Shown piece by piece: positions 17,745 through 25,483 of a stretch of 25,611 nucleotides of DNA (position 1 is its first letter; every line of letters begins with the position of its first letter). The translations under genes and the position numbers were made by a program. The notes under the pieces are model-generated. The model had not been told where the DNA came from and made no database searches. It saw only the letters and a list, made by a program, of their open reading frames with translations. Source of the stretch: an uncultured Mollicutes bacterium (GTDB taxonomy: Bacteria; Bacillota_I; Bacilli_A; RFN20; CAG-826); NCBI GenBank assembly GCA_937893635.1, contig CALBGF010000266.1:1-25611 (forward strand). Direction: 5' to 3'.

Positions 17745-19934
17745 ATGAAAAAGGGATTTATTACAATACCAACAGATAGCAATTTTGTTGAAGGGACTAA
17801 AAAGTTCATTGACTATTGGGGAGCGGATGCAGTTAGAGATTGTGATGGTACAACTCTACCTGAAAATGTAAAAGATTTTAACTGCGAAGTTTATAAAACA
17901 TATTTTATTGTTCGTGGTGATAATGCATACGCTAAAAAGCATAAAGAATATCTTCAAAATTTTGCTTTGATTTCAAAAAGATATACAGCATTTAGTGATA
18001 CTTTAGAAATACCGTTATTAGAAGATATTATTGAAGGTCAATGCGAAGTTAATTTATTTGAATATAAAAAATATTGGCAAGTGTTTGATCGAACAACTGG
18101 TAAATTGCATCAAGATTTTGATTATATTGGAGATAACAAGGTACTAATTAAAAATGCTAAAAAGTTCCATGAGTATACTGTGAATTATTTTGCTTTAAAT
18201 ACTTGGGATCCAGTTCAAATTTATAATTATGTTACTAATAATTGGACATGTGAAAAAGATTTAGATTTAGATCCGATTTATGATGAAGCATTAGAACATA
18301 TGTTGGTCAATATGGAAAATTGGCTTAAAGAAAACAAGGATGTTACAGTTGTAAGATTTACTACTTTCTTTTATAACTTTTTCTTCTTATGGATTGATGG
18401 CAAAAAACAAAAATTATTCGATTGGCATAACTATGCTTCGACTGCTTCACCAAAAATGTTTGAAAAATATAAAGAAATATATCACGAGGAAATTACATTA
18501 GAAGATTTAGTAACTGAAGGATATTACGCTAATAGATTTATAGTTCCTAATGCAAGAACAAGAAAGTATATAGATATGGTACAAAAACTTTGTTGTGGTT
18601 GGGCAAAACAATTTGTTGATTTGTGCCATAAGTATAATAAAAAAGCTATGATGTTTGATGGGGATAATCGTATTGGCACTGAGCCATATAATCCTTATTT
18701 TGCTTCAATTGGCTTAGATGCTGTTGTTGGTGCACCGCATAGTGGTATATATATTCGTCAATTATCATCAATGACAGGAATTAAATACGTAGAAGGAAGA
18801 TTAAATCCTTATTTCTTCCCAGATACTATTCCTAATGATGAAAAAGCTACGAACGATTTAACAATATTTTGGAATAATGAAAGAAGAGCTATGCTAAAGA
18901 AACCTCTTGATCGTATCGGCTTTGGTGGTTACTTATCTTTAGCAAGTAAATATCCAAAATTTTGTGAAACAATTAAAAATATATGTGATGAATTTAGACT
19001 TATAAAAGAAAATGCTGGTAAAGAAGGTGCCTTAAATCATGTTAGTGTTGGAATCATTTCTTATTATGGAAAACTAAACACTTGGATGATGAATGGTATT
19101 GGCATTGATGATGTTTGGCAAGATAATGAAGCTTATAGTGGATTATTATTAGCTTTAGTGGGACAACCAGTTGATGTAAAGTTTATATCATTTGATGAAA
19201 TCGTTAATGGAGAAACTATTGACGTCGATGTATTAATTACTAATGGAATTCCTCAAACATCTTTCTCCGGAGGAGAATGTTGGAAAAACGAATTATTGGT
19301 TTCTAAAATTCGTGAATTTGTCTTTAATGGTGGTGGATTTATTGGCATTGGTGATGCAAGTGGATACCAATATCAAGGTAAATATTTCCAATTATCAGAT
19401 GTAATGGGTGTTGATAAAGAAGTTGGTTTCTCTTATATGCTCTACCATGATTTAGATGTTGATTTACATAAACATTTTATAACAGATGGATTAGATAATT
19501 TAAATCTTCTTAATTATAGTGCTTCGGCTTCTAAAAGTGTTTATTCACTTGGCGCTAAAGTGCTAGATGTTCGTTATGATAATCATTTTCCAAAAGGTTC
19601 TCCACATACTGGACATTTGTCTTTAGCAATAAATAATTATGGCTTAGGCAGAAGCGTGTATTTTGCTGGTTTAGCGGATGGATATGAAAATAGAAGAACA
19701 ATCTATAAATCAATTTTATGGGCCGCTAAAAAAGAAGAAAAATTATATAAAGCATTTAGTAAAGCTTTTGAAACTGACTGTTTCTATTATCCATCAAGTG
19801 GAAATTACGCAATTATAAATAATGTTAATAAAGAAATCAAAACTACTTTTTATGATATAAATCAGAAAAGTAAAGAGATTATATTAAAACCAAATGAAAT
19901 TAAATGGATTAAAGGTGATAAGCATGAAAATTAA
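17745..19934 (+). CDS. GH112 beta-galactosyl phosphorylase (GLNBP or galactosyl-rhamnose phosphorylase)
   Basis: The start is ATG 17745, with GTGGAG ahead. A TTG at 17730 would place the start inside the upstream gene. The 729-residue cytoplasmic protein matches GH112 from end to end: ITIPTDSNFVEGTKKFIDYWG then ADAVRDCDGT near the N-terminus, KFHEYTV and TWDPVQIYN, VVRFTTFFY, and MMFDGDNRIGTEPY at 302-315. The Asp of the GDN part (Asp307) aligns with the general acid of bifidobacterial galacto-N-biose/lacto-N-biose phosphorylase. The end is the usual small beta domain. GH112 enzymes split beta-1,3-galactosyl-HexNAc, or beta-1,4-galactosyl-L-rhamnose, with phosphate to give alpha-galactose 1-phosphate. 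Two rhamnosidase-like neighbours favour the second specificity, but the sequence alone does not decide. No galT, galK, nahK or galE lies in the window. Confidence 0.95.
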   Translation: MKKGFITIPTDSNFVEGTKKFIDYWGADAVRDCDGTTLPENVKDFNCEVYKTYFIVRGDNAYAKKHKEYLQNFALISKRYTAFSDTLEIPLLEDIIEGQCEVNLFEYKKYWQVFDRTTGKLHQDFDYIGDNKVLIKNAKKFHEYTVNYFALNTWDPVQIYNYVTNNWTCEKDLDLDPIYDEALEHMLVNMENWLKENKDVTVVRFTTFFYNFFFLWIDGKKQKLFDWHNYASTASPKMFEKYKEIYHEEITLEDLVTEGYYANRFIVPNARTRKYIDMVQKLCCGWAKQFVDLCHKYNKKAMMFDGDNRIGTEPYNPYFASIGLDAVVGAPHSGIYIRQLSSMTGIKYVEGRLNPYFFPDTIPNDEKATNDLTIFWNNERRAMLKKPLDRIGFGGYLSLASKYPKFCETIKNICDEFRLIKENAGKEGALNHVSVGIISYYGKLNTWMMNGIGIDDVWQDNEAYSGLLLALVGQPVDVKFISFDEIVNGETIDVDVLITNGIPQTSFSGGECWKNELLVSKIREFVFNGGGFIGIGDASGYQYQGKYFQLSDVMGVDKEVGFSYMLYHDLDVDLHKHFITDGLDNLNLLNYSASASKSVYSLGAKVLDVRYDNHFPKGSPHTGHLSLAINNYGLGRSVYFAGLADGYENRRTIYKSILWAAKKEEKLYKAFSKAFETDCFYYPSSGNYAIINNVNKEIKTTFYDINQKSKEIILKPNEIKWIKGDKHEN

Positions 19935-21201
19935 GGCAATTGTCGTAGGATATGGAGATCGAGGTAGTGTTTATAGTAATTATGCTATAACGAATCCAGA
20001 TAAATTTGAAGTTGTGGGTGTCGTAGACCCTAATCCTTTTAAGCAAGCATTATGTAAAGAAAAATTTAATTTAAAAGATTCACAAGTTTTTTCTAGCATT
20101 GATGATTGCTTAAAAACTAAACCACAATGTGATTTATTTATTAACGCCACTATGGATCAATATCATTATGAGATTATGAAAGCAATATTAAATGCTAAGT
20201 ATAATCTTTTAACAGAAAAGCCAATTGTGGGTGACAAAGATCAATTATTAGAACTTAAGTCTTTAGCAGAAAAAAATAATTGCCAAGTATTTGTTTGTCA
20301 TGTTTTAAGATATACTCCTTTTTATGCCACTATTAAAAAGATGATATTAGAAAATAAAATTGGTAAAATTTTTTCTATCCAAATGGATGAACATGTAGGC
20401 ATTGCTCATTATGGTGGAAGTTATGTTCGTGGTAAATGGAACAATGAAGAAAAATGTATGTCTTCTTTCTTATTAGCAAAAAGTTGTCATGATATTGATA
20501 TTATGTGTTGGCTTAATAATAATACAACACCAACTGAGGTTGCGGCTTTTGGTGGAAGATACTTTTTTACAAGAGAAAATGCACCCAAAGAATCTACTGA
20601 ATCATGCTTTGATTGTCCTTTAGAAAAAGAATGTTTATATAGTGCAATAAAACATTACATTGAATGTAACTGGTCGAGCAATTTAACTTGGCCACAAATT
20701 AATAAAAAAATAGAAGATATAACTTTAGAAGATAAGGTTAATTTCTTAAAAAATTCTTTGTATGGGAAATGTATCTTTAAAGTTGATGAAGCAGATATTA
20801 CTGATCGTGAAGCAATTATAGTTAATTTTAAAGATGGATCAGTTGGAAACTTTAATCAAATTGGCGGAGCGCCACAAGCAGGAAGATACATTCACATCGT
20901 TGGCAGTTTAGGAGAAATTGTTGGAAATGCCGAAAGCGGCATTATAACTTATATGCCTGCAAGCAGAGATTCTTTGATTTGTGAAAAAATTGAAATAGAT
21001 GTTAATAAAGAAATTAATACAAACTTTGGTTTCAGTGGACATATGGGCGGAGATTACGCCATTATGGAGTCAGTCATAAATTATTTAAATGGTGACAAAT
21101 CATCAATTTCAATAACTTCACTTAATGATTCGATTAATAGTCATCTTGTTGTTTTTGCTTCCGAAGAAGCTAGAAAAAAAGACAAAGTAGTAAAGGTATA
21201 A
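19924..21201 (+). CDS. Gfo/Idh/MocA-family NAD(P)-dependent oxidoreductase
   Basis: The start is set at ATG 19924, which has AAAGGTGA ahead and puts the Rossmann strand KIKAIVVGYGDRG at the very N-terminus. It overlaps the GH112 stop by 11 bp. An ATG at 19894 would add ten residues unlike the family. Of 425 residues, the first 120 form the nucleotide fold (GYGDRG at 9-14; TEKPIV with Lys99-Pro100). The catalytic segment is KSCHDIDIMCWL (Lys186, His189, Asp190). A CxxCPxxxxC cluster (Cys228, 231 and 237) is a feature of one branch of the family. These enzymes oxidise or epimerise sugars and cyclitols, or hydrolyse glycosides by an NAD-dependent route. The substrate here is probably a sugar released in this pathway. 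Confidence 0.93.
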   Translation: MKIKAIVVGYGDRGSVYSNYAITNPDKFEVVGVVDPNPFKQALCKEKFNLKDSQVFSSIDDCLKTKPQCDLFINATMDQYHYEIMKAILNAKYNLLTEKPIVGDKDQLLELKSLAEKNNCQVFVCHVLRYTPFYATIKKMILENKIGKIFSIQMDEHVGIAHYGGSYVRGKWNNEEKCMSSFLLAKSCHDIDIMCWLNNNTTPTEVAAFGGRYFFTRENAPKESTESCFDCPLEKECLYSAIKHYIECNWSSNLTWPQINKKIEDITLEDKVNFLKNSLYGKCIFKVDEADITDREAIIVNFKDGSVGNFNQIGGAPQAGRYIHIVGSLGEIVGNAESGIITYMPASRDSLICEKIEIDVNKEINTNFGFSGHMGGDYAIMESVINYLNGDKSSISITSLNDSINSHLVVFASEEARKKDKVVKV

Positions 21202-21202
21202 T

Positions 21203-23482
21203 ATGGAAAAGAAATATTTTGAGTTAGCTAAACCAATTTGGGCTAAAGGCAAAGAAGAAGAGTTAAATAGTTGTTTGTTTTTTAAAACAATTATTAATAA
21301 AAAAGGAATTTGCAAAATTAATGTAACCGCAAATAATTTTTATCGTATTTTTATTAATGGCAAACTTAAATTTTATGGTCCTAGTAGAGATGCACATTTT
21401 TATTATCGTGTTGATGAATATAAAGTTAATTTGAATCAATCGGAAAATATTATCATTATAGAGGTATCAGGAAGTAATTGTTATTCATTTTATACCACTA
21501 ATACAAGACCATTTTTACTTTGTGAAATAAAAGATGAAGATAATAGTGTGTTAAGCTATACAGGTGATAATGAATTTTTAACTTTTAATAATGATACAAG
21601 AATTAGAAAAGTTACACGCTTTTCTTATCAAAGACCATTTAGTGAATCGTATGTCATTGATCGAAAATTACATTATTTCTTTCTTGATGGTATTAATGCA
21701 TATACCAAACTTGAAACTAAAATTTTAGAAAATGTAAAATTAGATAAAAGAATAGTTCACTATCCTAAATTATCTAAAGTTAAATTTAATTTAGAAGAAT
21801 TTGGAACTGCCTTTATTAATGAGAACAAAAAAATATATGAAGATCGTTATCAAACAGCAGATTTCTTAAAACTATTTCCAAAAAGTGAATGGGAAATAGA
21901 CTCTAATAAAGTTGCTAGTCAGTTAGATTTTAAATTAGGACAAGAGAAATCTAAACTACTCAAGAGTATGGAATTTAACACATATTCTAATGATGTTTCT
22001 TTAACTGGCTTTATTAATTTAAATGTTAATGTAAAAAAAGAAACACTCATATATATTCTTTTTGATGAAGTAGATATAAGAGATAACAATAATCCTAATT
22101 TAATTGGTATTACTTTTTACCGAAATACTACACATAACTGTGTGACTTATTCTTTGAAACCAGGATATTATAATTTAATCACTTTTGAACCATATACTTT
22201 AAAAAATGCTCGAGTTGTTGTATTGAGCGGAGAAGTATTTATTCATAGCTTTAGTTTAATAAAATATGAAAATCGAGATGTAAAAATTAAATATGAGTTT
22301 GAAAATGAAAAAATAAATCTTGTATTAGATGCTGCAATTAATACTTTTAAACAAAATGCAGTTGATTTATTGACTGATTGTCCGAGTAGAGAACGTGCGG
22401 GTTGGTTATGTGATTCATTTTTTAGTGGACAAGCTGAACCAATCATTACTGGAATAAATTTAGTTGAAGAAGCATTTTTAGATAATTATTCAAAATGTGA
22501 TAAATCGCAAGTTCCTTCTGGAATGATACCAATGTGTTATCCAGGTGATTTTCCTGATAAAGGATTTATCGCTAATTGGAGTCTATGGTATATTTTAGAA
22601 ATTTATAATTATATAAATAGAGGCGGAAACAAATCTATTTTAAAATCTTCAATTTCTAATATTAAAGGGTTACTTAATTATTTTAAAAATTTTGAAAACG
22701 AATATGGTTTACTTGAAAATCTTCAAGGTTGGATTTTTGTTGAATGGAGCAAAGCTAATGATTTAGATTTTGTTAAAGGTATTAACTATCCTTCTAATAT
22801 GCTTTATAGTGAAGCACTTATTAAAGCTGGTGAACTACTAAATGATAAACCTTTAATCAAAAAAGGTAATGAATTGAAAAAGACAATTCATAAATTTTCT
22901 TTTAATGGCGAGTTTTTTATTGATAATTCAATTAGAAATGAAAAAAATGAAATTGTTCCAACTGACCATACAACAGAAACTTGTCAATATTATGCATTTT
23001 ATTTTAATATAGCTAACAAAGAAGAAGATTCTAATTTGTTTAATACTATGATTAAGTATTTTGGAGAATATCGTGATGATAAAACTGTTTATCCTAATGT
23101 TTATAAATCAAATGTTTTGATGGGAAATCTTTTAAGATTAATGATTTTGAATAGATATAATTTATCAAAACAAGTTTTTAAAGAATCAATTGATTATTTT
23201 TACAAGATGGCTATAAAAACTGGAACATTATGGGAATTTGATTCAGTGTATGCAAGTTTAAATCATTGTTTCACGAGTTTTTTAGTTAATATTATTTTAA
23301 CCGCTAATTTTGGGCTAGAATCAATTGATTATAAAAACAAAATTATTTATATGAAAAATAGCGCTTTATTAGAAACCGCTAAGGTGGAAATACCAATTAA
23401 AAATGATAAATTTATAATTACTGCTAGTGAAGGAAAGTTAAAATATAAATTGCCAAAAGATTATAAGATAATTTGGAAATAA
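21203..23482 (+). CDS. GH78 family alpha-L-rhamnosidase-like enzyme, intracellular
   Basis: This 759-residue protein has no signal peptide. N-terminal beta domains (about 1-350) include the lectin-like segment TANNFYRIFINGKLKFYGPSR seen in GH78 proteins. The alpha/alpha-barrel signature is intact: D392 C P S R E397 R A G W401 L C D404 S, where the Glu of the RER part is the likely general acid. Further family-like features are PSGMIPMCYPGDFPDKGFIANWSLWYI and a terminal beta domain. GH78 enzymes release terminal alpha-L-rhamnose, but many members with the RERAGWLCDSFF type of motif are uncharacterised. It starts 1 bp after the oxidoreductase, is the last gene of the operon, and is followed by a terminator. 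A working pair with the shorter GH78-like protein at 11980 is plausible. Confidence 0.85.
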   Translation: MEKKYFELAKPIWAKGKEEELNSCLFFKTIINKKGICKINVTANNFYRIFINGKLKFYGPSRDAHFYYRVDEYKVNLNQSENIIIIEVSGSNCYSFYTTNTRPFLLCEIKDEDNSVLSYTGDNEFLTFNNDTRIRKVTRFSYQRPFSESYVIDRKLHYFFLDGINAYTKLETKILENVKLDKRIVHYPKLSKVKFNLEEFGTAFINENKKIYEDRYQTADFLKLFPKSEWEIDSNKVASQLDFKLGQEKSKLLKSMEFNTYSNDVSLTGFINLNVNVKKETLIYILFDEVDIRDNNNPNLIGITFYRNTTHNCVTYSLKPGYYNLITFEPYTLKNARVVVLSGEVFIHSFSLIKYENRDVKIKYEFENEKINLVLDAAINTFKQNAVDLLTDCPSRERAGWLCDSFFSGQAEPIITGINLVEEAFLDNYSKCDKSQVPSGMIPMCYPGDFPDKGFIANWSLWYILEIYNYINRGGNKSILKSSISNIKGLLNYFKNFENEYGLLENLQGWIFVEWSKANDLDFVKGINYPSNMLYSEALIKAGELLNDKPLIKKGNELKKTIHKFSFNGEFFIDNSIRNEKNEIVPTDHTTETCQYYAFYFNIANKEEDSNLFNTMIKYFGEYRDDKTVYPNVYKSNVLMGNLLRLMILNRYNLSKQVFKESIDYFYKMAIKTGTLWEFDSVYASLNHCFTSFLVNIILTANFGLESIDYKNKIIYMKNSALLETAKVEIPIKNDKFIITASEGKLKYKLPKDYKIIWK

Positions 23483-23496
23483 GATAATATTATTTT

Positions 23497-23528
23497 AAAA
23501 GTGGGTTCTGGATTGAACTCATTTTTTT
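23497..23528 (+). terminator. Rho-independent terminator of the main operon
   Basis: A 12-bp stem (23497-23508 with 23515-23526, including two G-U pairs) closes a 6-base loop. The right arm runs into a T-run at 22-28 of the 23500 block, that is 23522-23528. It lies 14 bp after the stop of the last operon gene and is correctly oriented for + strand transcripts. Confidence 0.85.
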
Positions 23529-23538
23529 GTGCAAATAA

Positions 23539-23570
23539 AAACACAAGAGGCTGAATTTTCTCTTGTGTTT
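23539..23570 (-). terminator. Rho-independent terminator of gene B
   Basis: AAACACAAGAG (23539-23549) and CTCTTGTGTTT (23560-23570) form an 11-bp perfect stem with a 10-base loop. Read on the - strand it is followed by TTATTTG. It lies 13 bp after the stop of the - strand gene. Together with the terminator at 23497 it insulates the two convergent transcription units. Confidence 0.85.
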
Positions 23571-23583
23571 AGATAAGTGTTAA

Positions 23584-25236
23584 TTATTTAGAATATTTTT
23601 TCTTTTCGATAACATAATAACCAGAAATTGTTACAATTCCTAAAATTGCAAATAATACAATTAATGAAGTCTTATCATAATTATTAGAAGAAGTAATAAC
23701 TATGCCAGAATTAATTCCATATTCTCCTTCAGTTTTAATGGATCCATCTAAAACATTTTTAATGTAATTGATTGTTGCTCCAATTGTAACTTCTTCAACA
23801 TCAAGTGTATTATTAATAATATTTTTATCAGTATCACTTAATGATTCATATTTTTCCATTAAATTGTTAAATGTTGTTTGAGCTTCGCTATTTTTAACTA
23901 ATATAGCACAAATACCATTTTCTCCACCAAGTGCACGTAATTGTTTCCATTCGGCAACGAATTTGTCAGTTGTGTATAAATCATATTTTACATAAGCGTC
24001 TTTATTTGCAGAACTATAATTAAATTTTGTTTCATTGGTAATAGTTTCACCATCAATAGTCCAAACACCAGTATCAAACTTTCCAAGATTGATTTCAGGC
24101 AAAGCACCTAATGATTGATCTTTAGAATATTCAATGGTAGAAATTTCATATAATCTTAAATTTTTAATAAATACATTACCTGTTGTATCTACTCTAAATC
24201 TTATTGTTGCTACTCCACTAGAGGAAGCTACAAATGTTAATTCTTTCTTTGTGTATTCTGTGTGATTAGTCCATCCTTCTAATAGCATTTCCCAAGGCGA
24301 ACAATTAGCAATTCGTAAATATAAATTATCACACTTTATATCAAATACTAATTTGTATTTCTTACCTGCTTCTAACATTGTAAATGATGAATCACTTACA
24401 TCATAAGTATGTATTGGTTGATCAGTTAAGTTATCTTCATTTTTCATATGAAGTACATTATCTTCTTTAACTAAGTTTGTTCCACTATTCCAATATTTAG
24501 TATCACTAGCAAAATCTACTGCACCGCCATTATGATAAGTAATTGAACAAACATCCTCATATTTAGCATGAGCTACTTTATCAACACTATAATTATAAAT
24601 ACTTTCATTAGTAATCTTAGTATCATCAATAGTCCAATATCCTTTTTTACCTTCTGCTGAAGCTATTTCTGGTAAAGTACCTATTGCTTGTCCTTCAGTT
24701 ACTGATATAGAAGTAGTACTATACACATATAAGTTTTGAACATATATTTCTACTCCACCAGTTACTTGGAAATAAAATTGCATAGAATCAGTATCTTTGC
24801 TTGGTGTATAAACAAAATCATAATGGATATAATCACTATTATTTGTTAATACTTCTGGTTGGAGATTTGTCCAGTCTGGTGAATTTGCATTAAACAAGAA
24901 ATATGTATCTCCTTTAGTTTTTAAATCATAAGAGATAACATAGGTTTCATTTGCTGCAACACTACCTACATTAAACCAAGAGAGAGCACCAGTAGGTATA
25001 GTTACTGTGTTATTTGTAAACGATGCAGCCCCAGTACCTGTCTCCCACCAACCAGCATTAGATAAAGCATAGTTTCCTAATCCTCGAGCATTATCTTTAA
25101 AAATTAGTTTATGCTCATCGCCGGTAGCTCTTCTAATTTTTCTTACATTATTAGCAGAATTATTACTTGCGGAACCGGCGCCAAATACTACTGCTAAAGA
25201 TGCTAATAATATAGACGTCTTTTTTAAGTTTTTCAT
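23584..25236 (-). CDS. Membrane-anchored carbohydrate-binding-like surface protein (paralogue B)
   Basis: The start is at 25236: GGAGG lies 10 bp ahead and MKNLKKTSILLASLAVVFGAG is a good signal peptide. An open frame extends further upstream but would cross the promoter. The product has 550 residues. Two CBM4/9-like jelly rolls (about 42-173 and 230-365) alternate with two InlB-like modules (about 174-228 and 366-420). Next comes a short helical domain (425-500, with EWKQLRALGGENG and TIGATINYIKNVL), then a linker and a single membrane helix (523-543) with a basic tail KKKYSK that should keep the C-terminus inside. Residues 152-373 are identical to 147-368 of protein A. No catalytic motif is visible. 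It probably displays glycan-binding domains on the cell surface. Confidence 0.82.
   Translation of the reverse strand: MKNLKKTSILLASLAVVFGAGSASNNSANNVRKIRRATGDEHKLIFKDNARGLGNYALSNAGWWETGTGAASFTNNTVTIPTGALSWFNVGSVAANETYVISYDLKTKGDTYFLFNANSPDWTNLQPEVLTNNSDYIHYDFVYTPSKDTDSMQFYFQVTGGVEIYVQNLYVYSTTSISVTEGQAIGTLPEIASAEGKKGYWTIDDTKITNESIYNYSVDKVAHAKYEDVCSITYHNGGAVDFASDTKYWNSGTNLVKEDNVLHMKNEDNLTDQPIHTYDVSDSSFTMLEAGKKYKLVFDIKCDNLYLRIANCSPWEMLLEGWTNHTEYTKKELTFVASSSGVATIRFRVDTTGNVFIKNLRLYEISTIEYSKDQSLGALPEINLGKFDTGVWTIDGETITNETKFNYSSANKDAYVKYDLYTTDKFVAEWKQLRALGGENGICAILVKNSEAQTTFNNLMEKYESLSDTDKNIINNTLDVEEVTIGATINYIKNVLDGSIKTEGEYGINSGIVITSSNNYDKTSLIVLFAILGIVTISGYYVIEKKKYSK
24119..24784. repeat. Perfect 666-bp inverted repeat, copy 2
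   Basis: This is the inverted partner of 15835-16500, identical over all 666 bases by direct comparison. It covers codons 152-373 of gene B. The two copies face each other with 7618 bp between them. No transposase, integrase or terminal repeats border either copy. Confidence 0.97.
25081..25139. repeat. 59-bp identical inverted block, copy 2
   Basis: This is the partner of 15489-15547, located in the 5' part of gene B just after the signal-peptide region. It is identical in reverse complement. Confidence 0.9.
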
Positions 25237-25297
25237 TTTCAATTTTCCTCCTTTTATTTTGTTTGAAAAAATTAAACTTGTAATATATATATAATAT

Positions 25298-25326
25298 ATA
25301 TTACACCACATAAATATTAGTGTCAA
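25298..25326 (-). promoter_or_regulatory. Sigma-A promoter of gene B
   Basis: On the - strand a consensus TTGACA (25326-25321) is followed after 17 bp by TAATAT (25303-25298). The predicted transcript starts near 25291, leaving about 55 bases of leader before the ATG at 25236, with GGAGG close to the start. It is the best promoter match in the window. Confidence 0.75.
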
Positions 25327-25353
25327 TAAAGCGCTTCCATATTTACCGCGCTT
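25326..25353 (-). promoter_or_regulatory. cre-like/LacI-type operator upstream of the gene B promoter
   Basis: On the - strand TGGAAGCGCTTTAT (25339-25326) matches 12 of 14 positions of the CcpA cre consensus TGNAANCGNWWNCA, and its palindromic core is AAGCGCTT. It abuts the -35. A second AAGCGC lies exactly 17 bp further upstream (25353-25348) but with a poor second half. A CcpA-like or LacI-family regulator is likely to bind here. Whether it represses or activates cannot be read. Confidence 0.55.
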
Positions 25354-25450
25354 TTTGAAAAAAATTAGCCTAATTTTTGTAAAAAAAATATCATAATTTG
25401 ATTTATTAGCATATTTAAAAAAATATCTATTAAAAATGTCACTTATTTTA

Positions 25451-25456
25451 TATAAT
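25451..25456 (+). promoter_or_regulatory. Candidate -10 element of the last gene
   Basis: A consensus TATAAT lies 27 bp before the ATG at 25484. No good -35 is found at 16-18 bp upstream, so this is weak support. The stretch 25237-25483 otherwise holds the gene B promoter and an AT-only hairpin. Confidence 0.35.
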
Positions 25457-25483
25457 AAAAATACATAAGGGAGAGGTAAATTT

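Noticed and set aside
15835..24784. The inverted repeat as ends of a composite transposon or IS pair
   Set aside because: Both copies are wholly coding for surface-protein domains and contain no transposase or terminal inverted repeats.
25360..25378. AT-only hairpin (8-bp arms, 3-base loop) as a terminator
   Set aside because: The stem has no GC strength and lies between two divergent promoters, where no transcript should end.
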